A stretch of DNA of 64,000 nt from Verrucosispora sp. NA02020 (GTDB taxonomy: Bacteria > Actinomycetota > Actinomycetes > Mycobacteriales > Micromonosporaceae): positions 5,394,001 to 5,458,000 of the forward strand of contig NZ_CP054923.1 in assembly GCF_013364215.1 (NCBI RefSeq), read 5' to 3'. This document shows, one piece after another, positions 47,642 to 57,022 of the stretch. A program made the translations under genes and the position numbers. Numbering within the stretch: the stretch's first letter is position 1; every line of letters starts with the position of its first letter. The notes beneath the pieces were generated by a model that had not been told where the DNA came from, made no database searches, and saw nothing but the letters and a program-made list of their open reading frames with translations.

Positions 47642-48364
47642 CCGCTCGGCGAGGGTCTCCAGGGCCTGGGCGACGGTGAACGCGCCGGCGTAGAGCGCCT
47701 TGCCGGCGATCACACCCTCCACCCCGATCGGCTCCAGCGTCGCCAGCGCCCGCAGGTCGTCCAGGGTCGAGACACCCCCGGAGGCGATCACCGGGGCGTC
47801 GGTGCGGCCGCACACCGCCCGCAGCAGGTCCAGGTTCGGGCCACGCATGGTGCCGTCCTTGGTGATGTCGGTGACCACGTACCGCGACGCGCCGGCCTTG
47901 TCCAGCCGCTCCAGCACCTCGTACAGGTCACCGCCGTCGCGGGTCCAGCCGCGCGCCGCCAGGGTCCGGCCCCGCACGTCCAGACCGATCGCGACGCGGT
48001 CGCCGTACTCGCCGCAGATCCGGTCGCACCACTCCGGGTCCTCCAACGCCGCGGTGCCGATGTTCACCCGCTCGGCGCCGGTGGCCAGCGCGGCCCGCAG
48101 CGAGGCGTCGTCGCGGATGCCGCCGGACAGTTCGACGCGTACGTCGAGCCGGCGCACCACCTCGGCGAGCAGCGCCGCGTTCGAGCCCCGGCCGAACGCG
48201 GCGTCGAGGTCGACCAGGTGGATCCATTCGGCGCCGTCCTGCTGCCAGGCCAACGCGGCCTCCAGCGGATCGCCGTAGGTGGTCTCGCTACCCGCGGCGC
48301 CCTGCACGAGTCGGACGGCCTGGCCGTCGGCGACGTCCACGGCAGGCAACAGGGTGAGGCTCAC
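47639..48364 (-). CDS. priA: Phosphoribosyl isomerase A (HisA/TrpF, PriA type)
   Basis: A 241-residue TIM barrel. The two catalytic Asp residues sit in [10 protein letters not shown] and [15 protein letters not shown]. In actinobacteria this enzyme isomerises both ProFAR (histidine) and phosphoribosylanthranilate (tryptophan). No trpF is present among the trp genes in this window, which agrees with the dual role. GGAAGGACC lies upstream of the GTG. Its stop codon lies in the repeat R3. Confidence 0.94.
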   Translation of the reverse strand: MSLTLLPAVDVADGQAVRLVQGAAGSETTYGDPLEAALAWQQDGAEWIHLVDLDAAFGRGSNAALLAEVVRRLDVRVELSGGIRDDASLRAALATGAERVNIGTAALEDPEWCDRICGEYGDRVAIGLDVRGRTLAARGWTRDGGDLYEVLERLDKAGASRYVVTDITKDGTMRGPNLDLLRAVCGRTDAPVIASGGVSTLDDLRALATLEPIGVEGVIAGKALYAGAFTVAQALETLAER

Positions 48365-48383
48365 GAATCTTGGTCCTTCCAGA

Positions 48384-48707
48384 TCAGGAACGGCGGTTCA
48401 GGGCGATCACCACGATCACCGGCAGAACGAGCAACAACAACACGATCAACAACAGCCGCAGCCCCAGGTCGGGCACGAGCAGCCAGATCAGGACGACCGC
48501 CGCCAGGGTCAGCGCCACGATCGCGGCACGCTCACCCCGGGAGTACCGGAGCAACCGGCCGGTGCGCCCCCGGCGGACGGTGGGCACGAACCGGCGGACC
48601 AGCGCGCGACGCCGGGCCCGGCGGGCCATCGCCCGTTCCCGGACCACCTGACGTCGGGCGGCCTCCGCCTCGCGGACCGCGCGACGACGGGCCCGTTCCT
48701 TGCTCAC
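48384..48707 (-). CDS. Small basic membrane protein inside the his operon (107 aa)
   Basis: The N-terminal 60 residues are extremely Arg-rich ([34 protein letters not shown]); two membrane segments follow ([18 protein letters not shown] and [19 protein letters not shown]). This suggests a membrane protein with a cytoplasmic, nucleic-acid or lipid-binding tail. It lies between hisH and hisA in the operon. Function unknown. Confidence 0.72.
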   Translation of the reverse strand: MSKERARRRAVREAEAARRQVVRERAMARRARRRALVRRFVPTVRRGRTGRLLRYSRGERAAIVALTLAAVVLIWLLVPDLGLRLLLIVLLLLVLPVIVVIALNRRS

Positions 48708-48758
48708 CGGCGCCCCCGCGTACGCCCGGTCGTCGCCGACCGCCGGGCGCTGCCCCGG

Positions 48759-49433
48759 TCAGCCACCGACGGGCACCGTGGCCAGCCAGTTGCGCAGCAG
48801 GGCCGCACCGGTGTCGGCGGACTTCTCCGGGTGGAACTGGGCGGCCGAGAGCGCACCCCGTTCCACCGCCGCGACGAAGTCACGGTCGTGGTGGGCGGTG
48901 GTCACCCGGACGCCGGCCTCGGTCAGCGCGGCCACGTCACCGGCCGCGTACGAGTGGACGAAGTAGAAACGGCTGTCGGCCGGCAGGCCGGCGAAGAGCA
49001 CCGAACCGACCGGCGCCTGCACGGTGTTCCAGCCCATGTGGGGCAACCGGGCGGCGGGAAGCCGGCTGACGCCACCCGGCAGCAGACCCAGCCCCTTGGT
49101 GACCACCCCGTGCTCGTCGCCGGACTCGAAGAGGATCTGCATACCCACGCAGATGCCCAGCACCGGCCGACCGGCGGCGACCCGCTCGGCGATCACCGGG
49201 CCCGCGCCGACCTCGTCGATGCCGGCCATGCACGCGGCGAAGGCACCCACCCCGGGCACCACCAGACCGTCGGCGTCGGCAGCGGCGGCCAGGTCTCCGG
49301 TGACCACCACGTCGGCACCGGCGGCAGCCAGCGCGCGTTCCGCCGAGCGCAGGTTGCCCGACCCGTAGTCGAGCACCACGACCCGGCGACGCGCGTCCTC
49401 GGCACCGGCAGGGCGACTGCTCACGTCGGCCAC
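48759..49433 (-). CDS. hisH: Imidazole glycerol phosphate synthase, glutaminase subunit
   Basis: A 224-residue class I glutamine amidotransferase. It shows VVVLDYGSGNLRSAERAL, the nucleophile Cys in GICVGMQILFE, HMGWNTVQ and the His/Glu pair AAQFHPEKSAD. It supplies ammonia to HisF. The GTG at 49433 lies in TAGTG at the end of the preceding small gene with GGGGGAG upstream; the GTG at 49424 is a second choice. Its partner hisF lies two genes further down. Confidence 0.93.
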   Translation of the reverse strand: MADVSSRPAGAEDARRRVVVLDYGSGNLRSAERALAAAGADVVVTGDLAAAADADGLVVPGVGAFAACMAGIDEVGAGPVIAERVAAGRPVLGICVGMQILFESGDEHGVVTKGLGLLPGGVSRLPAARLPHMGWNTVQAPVGSVLFAGLPADSRFYFVHSYAAGDVAALTEAGVRVTTAHHDRDFVAAVERGALSAAQFHPEKSADTGAALLRNWLATVPVGG

Positions 49434-49603
49434 TATCCCTCCCCCGGCAGCAGCCACAGCACACCGGCGATGCTGGCCAGCAGCGCCAGCAGACCGCAGA
49501 CCACCACCGCGCCGCGCGGCGCGCCCTGCCGGTGCAGCGAGAGCGTCCCGCCCACCAGCACCCCGGCGAAGATCAGCAGCAGCGTCGGCAGCACCGCGCC
49601 CAT
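49433..49603 (-). CDS. Small membrane protein between hisB and hisH (56 aa)
   Basis: Two hydrophobic segments (VLPTLLLIFAGVLVGGTLS and VVVCGLLALLASIAGVLWLL) joined by a short HRQGAPRGA loop. It begins with ATG 34 nt after hisB and stops in TAGTG shared with hisH. Function unknown; its place in the operon suggests it is translated with the his enzymes. Confidence 0.65.
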   Translation of the reverse strand: MGAVLPTLLLIFAGVLVGGTLSLHRQGAPRGAVVVCGLLALLASIAGVLWLLPGEG

Positions 49604-49637
49604 CAGCGGCACCCCCGCCCGGTGACGTCCCGGCCGG

Positions 49638-50249
49638 TCACAGCGCGCCCTTGGTGCTCGGGATCGCCCCGGCCGCGCGCGGGTCCAGCGCGGTCGCCTC
49701 ACGCAGCGCCCGGGAGACCGCCTTGAACTGCGCCTCCACCACGTGATGGGCGTCCGGGTGCCCGCCGGGGCGAGCCGCCCGCAGGACGTCCACGTGCAGC
49801 GTGATCCGGGCCGCCTGACCGAACGACTCCCAGATGTGCCGGGTCATGCTGGTCGGGTAGACCGGGCCGATGTACGGCGCCAGCGCCGGCTCGTCGTGCA
49901 CCACGTACGGCCGACCGGACAGGTCGACGGCGGCCCGGACCAGCACCTCGTCCATCGGCACGACGGCCGAGCCGTAGCGCCGGATGCCGGCCTTGTCGCC
50001 CAGCGCCTGGTCGAACGCGGCGCCCAGCGCCAACGCGGTGTCCTCCATCGTGTGGTGCGCGTCGATCTCCAGGTCACCCACGGTCCGCACGGTCAGGTCG
50101 AAACCTCCGTGCCGGGCGATCTGGTGCAGCATGTGGTCGTAGAAACCGACCCCGGTGCTGATCTCGACCGCTCCGGTGCCGTCGAGGTCGATCTCCACCA
50201 GGACCTTGGTCTCCTTGGTGATCCGCTCCACCCGGGCGGTCCGGCTCAT
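49638..50249 (-). CDS. hisB: Imidazoleglycerol-phosphate dehydratase
   Basis: A 203-residue manganese enzyme, single-function type without the phosphatase domain. It shows [38 protein letters not shown] and [17 protein letters not shown], which bear the metal-binding His and Glu residues. The ATGAGC start overlaps the hisC stop by 4 nt. Confidence 0.96.
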   Translation of the reverse strand: MSRTARVERITKETKVLVEIDLDGTGAVEISTGVGFYDHMLHQIARHGGFDLTVRTVGDLEIDAHHTMEDTALALGAAFDQALGDKAGIRRYGSAVVPMDEVLVRAAVDLSGRPYVVHDEPALAPYIGPVYPTSMTRHIWESFGQAARITLHVDVLRAARPGGHPDAHHVVEAQFKAVSRALREATALDPRAAGAIPSTKGAL

Positions 50250-51361
50250 GATGGGGTGCCTTTCGGTCGCGGCGGGGCCTGGCCCTCGCGCTGGGTCTCG
50301 TCCACGGCGGCAAGGAAGGCGTCGGTCTCGGCCGGGGTGCCGGCGGTGACCCGCAGCCAGCCCGGCAGGCCGACGTCGCGTACCAGCACCCCCTGCGCCA
50401 GCATCGCGCGCCACGCCACGCCCTGGTCGCCGCCCACCTCGTAGAGCACGAAGTTGGCGTCGCTGTCGGCCACCCGCAGACCACGGTCGCGCAGCGCGGC
50501 GACGATCCGGTCCCGCTGGCGCATGATCTCCGTGACGGTGCCGAGCAGCGTCTCGCGGTGTGCCAGCGCCGCCCGCGCGGCGGCCTGGGTGAGCGCCGAG
50601 AGGTGGTACGGCAGGCGCACGAGCTGCACCGCCGCCACCACGGCCGGGTCGGCTGCCAGGTAGCCCAGCCGCCCGCCGGCGAACCCGAACGCCTTGCTCA
50701 TCGTCCGGGTCACCACCAGCCGAGGGTGCCCGGGCAGCACCGCCAGGGCGCTGACCGTCCCCGGCCGGGCGAACTCCGCGTACGCCTCGTCGACCACCAC
50801 CATGCCCGGTGCCGCGTCCAGCACGGCGGTGACCACCGCCGGGTCGAGCGCGGTGCCGGTGGGGTTGTTCGGCGAGCAGAGGAAGACCACGTCGGGTCGG
50901 TGCTCACGGATCTGGGCCACCGCCTCGTCGGCGGTCAACCCGAAGTCGACGCCGCGTCGGGCCGGCACCCACTGGGTGCCGGTGCCCAACGCCAGCAGCG
51001 GATGCATCGAGTACGCCGGCGTGAAGCCGAGCGCGGTCCGCCCCGGTCCACCGAACGCCTGGAGGAGTTGCTGCTGGATCTCGTTGGAGCCGTTGGCCGC
51101 CCACACCCCGTCGCCGGTGAGCCCGTGGCCGACGTACTCGGCCAGGTCGGCGCGGAGCGCCACCGCGTCGCGGTCCGGGTACCGGTTGAGGTCCCGCAGC
51201 TCGGCGGCGACGGCCTTGCCGATCGCCTCCACCACCGGCTCCGGCACCGGGTAGGAGTTCTCGTTGGTGTTCAGCCGCACCGGCACGTCGAGCTGCGGCG
51301 CGCCGTACGGCGACAGCCCGCGCAGGTCGTCCCGGATCGGCAGGTCGGACAGCTCGGTCAT
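50246..51361 (-). CDS. hisC: Histidinol-phosphate aminotransferase
   Basis: A 371-residue fold-type I PLP enzyme. The lysine is in [17 protein letters not shown], with [11 protein letters not shown] and [14 protein letters not shown] upstream and [14 protein letters not shown] near the end. It transaminates imidazole acetol phosphate with glutamate. Its ATG overlaps the hisD stop (ATGA). Confidence 0.95.
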   Translation of the reverse strand: MTELSDLPIRDDLRGLSPYGAPQLDVPVRLNTNENSYPVPEPVVEAIGKAVAAELRDLNRYPDRDAVALRADLAEYVGHGLTGDGVWAANGSNEIQQQLLQAFGGPGRTALGFTPAYSMHPLLALGTGTQWVPARRGVDFGLTADEAVAQIREHRPDVVFLCSPNNPTGTALDPAVVTAVLDAAPGMVVVDEAYAEFARPGTVSALAVLPGHPRLVVTRTMSKAFGFAGGRLGYLAADPAVVAAVQLVRLPYHLSALTQAAARAALAHRETLLGTVTEIMRQRDRIVAALRDRGLRVADSDANFVLYEVGGDQGVAWRAMLAQGVLVRDVGLPGWLRVTAGTPAETDAFLAAVDETQREGQAPPRPKGTPS

Positions 51362-52680
51362 GAGGGTTCCTGACGGAATCGGGCGGAGACCGCCTCGCCG
51401 TGCGCGGGCAGGTCCTCCGCGGTGGCCAGCGCCACCACGTGCGGTGCCACCTCCCGCAGCGCCTCCTCGGTGTACTCCACCAGGTGGACGCCGCGCAGGA
51501 AGGACTGCACCGAGAGCCCGGACGAGTGCCGGGCGCAGCCGCCGGTGGGGAGTACGTGGTTGGAACCGGCGCAGTAGTCACCCAGCGACACCGGCGAGTA
51601 CGCGCCCACGAAGATCGCCCCGGCGTTGCGTACCCGCATCGCCCACTCGCGGGCGTCGACGGTCTGGATCTCCAGGTGCTCCGCCGCGTACGCGTCGACC
51701 ACCCGCAGCCCTGCGGCCAGGTCGTCGACGAGCACGACGCCGCTCTGCTCCCCGCCCAGCGCGGTGCCGACCCGGTCGGCGTGCTTGGTCGCCGGCACCT
51801 GCCGGGCAAGTTCGCGGTCCACCGCGTCGGCCAGCGCCACCGAGGGGGTGACCAGCACGCTCGCCGCCAGCGGGTCGTGCTCGGCCTGGCTGATCAGGTC
51901 GGCGGCGACGTGCGCCGGGTCGGCGGTGTCGTCGGCGAGGATGGCGATCTCGGTCGGGCCGGCCTCGGCGTCGATGCCCACCACGCCGCGCAGCAGCCGC
52001 TTGGCGGCGGTGACGAAGATGTTGCCGGGCCCGGTGATCATGTCGACCGGAGCGCAGTGCGCACTGCCGGCGGCGTCCACCGCGCAGCCGTACGCCAGCA
52101 TGGCCACCGCCTGCGCCCCACCGACGGCGTAGACCTCGTCGACGCCGAGCAGCGCACAGGCGGCCAGCACCCGGGCGTCCGGCAGCCCGCCGTTCTCCTT
52201 CTGCGGCGGCGAGACCACCACCAGCGACCGGACTCCGGCCGCCTGCGCGGGCACCACGTTCATCACCACGGTCGACGGGTACATCGCCAGGCCGCCGGGA
52301 ACGTAGAGACCGACCCGGTCGACCGGCACCCAGCGCTCGGTGACCGTGCCGCCCGGCACCACGTGGGTGGTGTGATCGGTGCGCCGCTGGTCGTCGTGAA
52401 CCGTGCGGGTCCGGCGGATGGACTCCAGCAGCGCGGCGCGGACCTGCGGGTCGAGGGTCTCCTCCGCCGCGGCGATCGCCTCGACCGGCACCCGGAGCAC
52501 CTCCGGGGAGATCCCGTCGAACCGCTCACTGGCCTCGCGGACCGCCTGGTAGCCATGCTCACGGACCGCCGTCACGATCGGGCGGATGCGCTCGACGGCC
52601 ACCGACACGTCGAGTTGGGCACGGGGCAGCAGGTGGCGCGGGTCGGGCTCGCCACCGCGCAGGTCGATCCGGTTCAACAC
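51358..52680 (-). CDS. hisD: Histidinol dehydrogenase
   Basis: A 440-residue zinc enzyme doing the last two steps of histidine synthesis with NAD. Features are [39 protein letters not shown] (zinc-binding and catalytic His and Glu) and [19 protein letters not shown] with the metal Asp and His. It is the first gene of the hisDCB operon. GTG start with a TAGACT hexamer 7 nt upstream, so the operon probably starts leaderless. Confidence 0.96.
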   Translation of the reverse strand: MLNRIDLRGGEPDPRHLLPRAQLDVSVAVERIRPIVTAVREHGYQAVREASERFDGISPEVLRVPVEAIAAAEETLDPQVRAALLESIRRTRTVHDDQRRTDHTTHVVPGGTVTERWVPVDRVGLYVPGGLAMYPSTVVMNVVPAQAAGVRSLVVVSPPQKENGGLPDARVLAACALLGVDEVYAVGGAQAVAMLAYGCAVDAAGSAHCAPVDMITGPGNIFVTAAKRLLRGVVGIDAEAGPTEIAILADDTADPAHVAADLISQAEHDPLAASVLVTPSVALADAVDRELARQVPATKHADRVGTALGGEQSGVVLVDDLAAGLRVVDAYAAEHLEIQTVDAREWAMRVRNAGAIFVGAYSPVSLGDYCAGSNHVLPTGGCARHSSGLSVQSFLRGVHLVEYTEEALREVAPHVVALATAEDLPAHGEAVSARFRQEPS

Positions 52681-52687
52681 CCCTGCG

Positions 52688-52693
52688 AGTCTA
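52688..52693 (-). promoter_or_regulatory. -10-like TAGACT for the his operon
   Basis: Minus-strand TAGACT ends 7 nt before the hisD GTG, with no ribosome site; leaderless mRNA expected. Confidence 0.5.
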
Positions 52694-52774
52694 GGCGGCC
52701 CGCCACCGGGCCGACCGACGCCGCCCGCTGTCCGGGACGGTGAGCCGGGACACGCCGGTGGCGGCGAGTCGGGC

Positions 52775-52780
52775 TAGGCT
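52775..52780 (+). promoter_or_regulatory. -10-like TAGGCT for the Lon-N-domain gene
   Basis: TAGGCT ends 7 nt before the GTG at 52788; a divergent leaderless promoter opposite that of hisD. Confidence 0.5.
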
Positions 52781-52787
52781 CGATCAC

Positions 52788-53489
52788 GTGACCGCACGGC
52801 TGCCGCTGTTCCCGCTCACCACGGTGCTCTTCCCCGGGCTGGTGCTGCCGCTGCACATCTTCGAGGAGCGCTACCGCGCGCTGGTCCGCCACCTGGTCGA
52901 CCTGCCGCCGGATACGCCCCGGGAGTTCGGTGTGGTGGCGATCCGGAGCGGCTGGGAGGTCGCGCCCGGACCCGACCGGATCACCCCGGGCACCGGCGAG
53001 GTGACCCTGCACGAGGTGGGGTGCACCGCCGACCTGCGGGAGGTCGCCGAGTTGACCGACGGCGGATTCGACATCGTCACGGTGGGCCGGCGACGGTTCC
53101 GGGTCATCGAGATCGACTCCGCCTCCGCGCCGTACCTGACCGCCGAGGTGCAGTGGCTACCCGAGCCGAGCGGCCCGGACGAGGCCGCCGCGCAGCTCGC
53201 GGCCCGGGTCACCGCCGTGTTCCGGCAGTACCTCGGCCTGATGCGGGCCGAGCCCGAGCAGCTCAGCGAGCAACTGCCCGAGGATCCGACGGTGCTCTCC
53301 CACCTGGTGGCCGCGACCGCCGCGCTGACCGTGGCCGACCGGCAGCGGCTGCTGGCGATCGACGACACCGCCGCCCGGCTCCGCGCCGAACTGCGGCTGC
53401 TCAACCGCGAGGCGGCTCTGCTGCGCCAGGTGCGGGCGGTGCCGGTGCCGCTGGCGGAGCTGGCCACGGCGCCGCCGGCTCCGAACTGA
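52788..53489 (+). CDS. Lon N-terminal-domain (LON substrate-binding) protein
   Basis: A 233-residue protein made only of the Lon N-terminal domain (LPLFPLTTVLFPGLVLPLHIFEERYRALVRHLVD, then REFGVVAIRSGWEV and FDIVTVGRRRFRVIEI) plus a C-terminal helical bundle with TVLSHLVAATAALTVADRQRLL. There is no AAA or protease domain, as in the family's stand-alone members, whose role is unclear. Its last 89 nt overlap the convergent membrane-protein gene. Confidence 0.88.
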   Translation: MTARLPLFPLTTVLFPGLVLPLHIFEERYRALVRHLVDLPPDTPREFGVVAIRSGWEVAPGPDRITPGTGEVTLHEVGCTADLREVAELTDGGFDIVTVGRRRFRVIEIDSASAPYLTAEVQWLPEPSGPDEAAAQLAARVTAVFRQYLGLMRAEPEQLSEQLPEDPTVLSHLVAATAALTVADRQRLLAIDDTAARLRAELRLLNREAALLRQVRAVPVPLAELATAPPAPN

Positions 53490-54240
53490 CCGGCGGCGGC
53501 GCGGCACCCTCCGGGTAGCCGACCGGCGACGCCACGGTCCCGCCCGAGTGGTCGAGCGGCGGCCGTGCGGTGCCGTCCGGGTAGCCGGTCGGCGGGACGA
53601 ACCAGGCCGGGTCGGGCTCCGGCTCGGGGCGCAGCGACGGCCACCGGGACCAGCCGGCCAGCAGGGTGTACGCCACCGCGGCCCCGAACGCCGCCAGCAG
53701 CAGATTGCCGTGCGGCACCGGCAGCACGCCGAGCACCATCTCGATGCCGCCGGCCCGCAGGTCGGCGGGTTTGGCCAGCCGGGTGCCGTCCGGCGCGCTG
53801 TCCAGCAGTCGCTCGTAGCCGCTCAGCCCGATGCGCCGCCCCACCTGCCAGGCGACCAGGGCGGCGGCGAGGCCACCGGCCACCACGACGACCAGGCCGA
53901 CGGGTCCCCGGTAGCGCCGCAGCACCAGCCAGACGACGAGCGCGGCGAGCACCCCGAAACCGAGACCGAGCAGGCTGAACCAGCCGTCGGCGGCGATCGG
54001 CTGCTCCGGCTGCGCCTGGCCGTAGACGGCCTGGGTGGGGCCGCTCTTGATCACCGGGGTGGCCGGGGCGAGCACCGCCCAGAGCAGCCCCAGCGGGATA
54101 CCCAGCAGGCCCATGACGAGCACCGTCAGGGCGCCGACCCGCAGCGTACGGGCAGGATGGCGCGGCGGTCCGGTCGGCGGCTGCGGGACGACCGGCGGTG
54201 CCGGTGCGGGCGGTTCGGCGGCGGGGGTCTCCGGGCTCAC
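53401..54240 (-). CDS. Pro-rich membrane protein (DUF2567-like)
   Basis: A 279-residue protein. The N-terminal 35 residues are Pro-rich and cytoplasmic; four membrane segments follow (LTVLVMGLLGIPLGLLWAVLAP, FGVLAALVVWLVL, VGLVVVVAGGLAAALVAWQVG, NLLLAAFGAAVAYTLLAGW). The second half of the soluble loop holds DSAPDGTRLAKPADLRAGGIEMVLGVLPVPHG. The tail is Pro/Gly/Tyr-rich (PPTGYPDG, SPVGYPEG). This layout fits DUF2567 proteins of actinomycetes. It converges with and overlaps the Lon-domain gene by 89 nt. Confidence 0.75.
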   Translation of the reverse strand: MSPETPAAEPPAPAPPVVPQPPTGPPRHPARTLRVGALTVLVMGLLGIPLGLLWAVLAPATPVIKSGPTQAVYGQAQPEQPIAADGWFSLLGLGFGVLAALVVWLVLRRYRGPVGLVVVVAGGLAAALVAWQVGRRIGLSGYERLLDSAPDGTRLAKPADLRAGGIEMVLGVLPVPHGNLLLAAFGAAVAYTLLAGWSRWPSLRPEPEPDPAWFVPPTGYPDGTARPPLDHSGGTVASPVGYPEGAAPPPVSSEPAAPWPAPPAAPAPPAPGAAEPPRG

Positions 54241-54325
54241 CCGATGATCCTCGCAGTTGCCGCCGGACGCCGTGCACAGTGTCGCCACTCCGCCACGACC
54301 GTCGGTGGTGAGCTGCCCGGACGCG

Positions 54326-55870
54326 TCAACGGCCGAAGGGCTCCAGCATCGCCGCCGCCGCCCGCAGCCACGCCTGCCGGGTCTCGCCCTGGAGTTGGTG
54401 GTACTCGATCGAGGAGCCGGTCTCCAGCGCCGGGTCGTACGGCACCACGGTCACCGCCCGGGTCCGGGTCGCGAAGTGCCGCTCCAGGTCGCCCTGCAAC
54501 GGCAGCCGGCCCGGCGTCGGGCAGGAGATCAGCGTGACCGCGTTGTCGGCCAGCTCCCCCATCCCCTCCTCGTGCAGCAGGTCGAGCATCCAGTCGGCGC
54601 TGAACGCGGCGTCCTCGCGCGGCACGGTGGTGACCACGAGCTGGTCGGCGGCCTGCATGACGGTGCGCCAGTTCGGACTCTCCACGTTGTTGCCGGTGTC
54701 CACGCAGATCACGTCATGGGTGCGACGCAGCAGTTCGAGCACCCGCTTGACGGTGAACTGGTCCAGTCGTTGGGCGAACCGGGGGCTCTCCTCGCCGGCC
54801 AGGACGTCGTACGAGCCGTCGGAGGCGTGCCGCAGGTAGTCGTCGAGGATCTCCAGCAGCTCCGGGCCCTCGCGGATCTCGATCTGCACCAGGTCGGAGA
54901 CCAGATGCCGGATCGTCCGGGCGTGCCGGGCGCTGCCGGCGCGCAGCCCGAGGGTGCCCCGCAACTCGTTGTCGTCCCAGGCCAGCACACCCCGCCCGCG
55001 TACGCTGCCGACGGTGGCCGCGGCCAGTACTGTCGCGGTGGTCTTGTGCACGCCGCCCTTGGGGTTGGCGAAGGCGACCACCCGGGGGGTGCCCAGGTCC
55101 CGCCGGAGCACGGCGGCGGCCCGTTCCAGGTCACCGCCGGAGTTCTGCGCCCGCCACTCGAAACGTCCCGGACGACCGCCGACCGCCTGCGGGGGCGGGC
55201 CGGGCGGTGCCGTCGGCGGCGCGGGGGCCGGCGGCGCGGGAGGCGTGGGCGGCTGGTAGCCACCGTTGTCCAGCAGCGCGTACCGCGACTCCACCGGCGG
55301 TGCGGCGTGTCGGTAGCCGTTGTCCAGCAACGTGTACCGCGACTCCCCCGGATCGGCACCACGCTGGTCGGGACGGCGCGGATCGGCACCCCTCTGGTCC
55401 GGACGGCGCGGTTCGGGACGGCGCTGGTCGGGGCGACGCTGGTCGGGCGGCGGCGGATACCCCGGGTCGCCCGGATAGCCGGGTTCGACCGGAGGGCCGG
55501 ACTGTCCCGGGTACGTCGGCGCGGGACGCGGCGGCTCGACCCGGTAGCTCGCCTCGGCCCGGTAACCGGGCTCGCCACCGTACGGCTGCCGGTTCGGCGG
55601 CGGAGGGCCGACCGGCGGTGGCCCCATCGGCGGTGGCCCCATCGGCGGGGGTCCGACCGGCGGGGGTCCGACCGGCGCGACCCGCCCGGAGTAGCCGGGA
55701 CCGGGGCCGCGACGCGGCAACGGCTCGGTCGAAGGTGATGGTTCCTCGTCGGTGTGCCGCTCGGCGGCCTGGTCACTGCCGCGACCGCCCAGGCGGGCTC
55801 GATCCAGCAGCGCCCGCCAACGCGGTGCCGGTTCGGCGGGACGTCCCCAACCGGTCTCGCTGCCGTCCAC
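54326..55870 (-). CDS. Pro-rich ParA/MinD-like ATPase
   Basis: A 514-residue protein. The first 250 residues are disordered and repetitive: tandem VGPPP/MGPPP units, RRPDQRR/QRGADPRRPD repeats and two SRY(T/A)LLDNG repeats. The C-terminal half is a ParA-type ATPase with FANPKGGVHKTTATVLAAA (deviant Walker A with His in place of Gly before Lys), VICVDTGNN as the Asp switch, and VVTTVPREDAAFSADWMLDLL. Relatives accompany ESX/type VII loci. The GTG start has GGGGAGGGC upstream. It is separated by 96 nt from the gene upstream on the same strand. Confidence 0.85.
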   Translation of the reverse strand: MDGSETGWGRPAEPAPRWRALLDRARLGGRGSDQAAERHTDEEPSPSTEPLPRRGPGPGYSGRVAPVGPPPVGPPPMGPPPMGPPPVGPPPPNRQPYGGEPGYRAEASYRVEPPRPAPTYPGQSGPPVEPGYPGDPGYPPPPDQRRPDQRRPEPRRPDQRGADPRRPDQRGADPGESRYTLLDNGYRHAAPPVESRYALLDNGGYQPPTPPAPPAPAPPTAPPGPPPQAVGGRPGRFEWRAQNSGGDLERAAAVLRRDLGTPRVVAFANPKGGVHKTTATVLAAATVGSVRGRGVLAWDDNELRGTLGLRAGSARHARTIRHLVSDLVQIEIREGPELLEILDDYLRHASDGSYDVLAGEESPRFAQRLDQFTVKRVLELLRRTHDVICVDTGNNVESPNWRTVMQAADQLVVTTVPREDAAFSADWMLDLLHEEGMGELADNAVTLISCPTPGRLPLQGDLERHFATRTRAVTVVPYDPALETGSSIEYHQLQGETRQAWLRAAAAMLEPFGR

Positions 55871-55966
55871 GGCTCGCCCTCCCCGCGCTTTGGTTTCCGT
55901 CTGACAGGCTACGAACGAAACCTTATTCAGGCCACACCGGGCGACGTACCGATGTGTCCGCAACCG

Positions 55967-57010
55967 TCACGGTGTCGGGCTCGCTTCGCTCTCCTCGGCG
56001 CTGTCCACCGAGGTGGAGGGCGTCTCGCGGGGGATGACGGGCGGTGCCGACGAGGAAACCGCCGGTGATGGTGACGAATCCGTCACCTGCGGCGAAGCCG
56101 ACGGGTCGCGCTCCGGAGTCGAGGGCGGCACGGGCGAGCCCGTCGCGGCGGTCGGCATCGGGGAGGCGGTGTGACCGTGGTCGATCGGGGGGCGGACCAC
56201 GTCCTGCTGCTCGGGCAGCGGCGGGGTGAAGACGGTGCGCTCCAACCGCCGTACCTCCGGGGCCGGGTCGACCACCCGCACACCCAGCCGGGTCGCCACG
56301 CCGCGCAACTGCGCCGGTGCGGCCCGCACCACCAGGGCGTAGAGGCAGGCGCAGCCGGACCGGTACGCGGTGGCCTCCGCCGCCGCCACCTGCGCGCCGC
56401 TCTCGTAGAGCTCGCGCAACTCGCGCTGCTGCGGACCACCGCCACCGAGCGCGGCGGCCCGGGTGCGGTAGTCGGTCGCCTCCCGCTCCTTGCGCTCGGC
56501 CAGCCGGGTCATCCCGGCGGTCACGTCCTCCGGCAGCCGTTGGGCGGGGATCCGGACGATCTCGGTCTGTCGGTCCGGCAACGGCACCCGGCCGAAGACC
56601 ACCGCCACGCCGATGTCACCGACGACCGCCGCGAGCGACTCCGGGGTGCGGTACTCGGTCAACGAGACCAGCGCGTACGTGCCGTCGGCGAGGGACGTGC
56701 CGGCCAGCGCGGCCAGGTCCGCGGCGGCGGTGCGCTCGTATCCGGGGATGGAGTCGCCGTCGGAGACCCCCACCCGGGTCACCTCGCCGACGGTGCGGTC
56801 CGGCACCGGCGGCCCGTTGGTGGCGAGCACGGCGGTGGTCAGCACGGCGGCGCAGGACAGCACCGCCACCCATCCGAGCAGCGGGACCCGGGTCGGTCCC
56901 TGGCCGAGTCGGGTCACCGCGGCGGCGAGACGGGGCAGCAGCCGCTGGTCCAACTGCCGCAGCAGGTCGCCGGCACGCACGGGCAGCCCCCTCGTCGGAT
57001 CGGTCTCCAC
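55967..57010 (-). CDS. Membrane-anchored hypothetical protein
   Basis: A 347-residue protein with one membrane helix near residue 48-65 (WVAVLSCAAVLTTAVLAT), an extracellular alpha/beta-looking region with ALVSLTEYRTPESLAAVVGD and two Cys (SGCACLYALVV), and a Ser/Pro/Thr-rich tail of about 70 residues that may span the wall. The GTG start lies 12 nt after rluD. No family recognised. Confidence 0.7.
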   Translation of the reverse strand: METDPTRGLPVRAGDLLRQLDQRLLPRLAAAVTRLGQGPTRVPLLGWVAVLSCAAVLTTAVLATNGPPVPDRTVGEVTRVGVSDGDSIPGYERTAAADLAALAGTSLADGTYALVSLTEYRTPESLAAVVGDIGVAVVFGRVPLPDRQTEIVRIPAQRLPEDVTAGMTRLAERKEREATDYRTRAAALGGGGPQQRELRELYESGAQVAAAEATAYRSGCACLYALVVRAAPAQLRGVATRLGVRVVDPAPEVRRLERTVFTPPLPEQQDVVRPPIDHGHTASPMPTAATGSPVPPSTPERDPSASPQVTDSSPSPAVSSSAPPVIPRETPSTSVDSAEESEASPTP

Positions 57011-57022
57011 GGGTGGGGCGCG

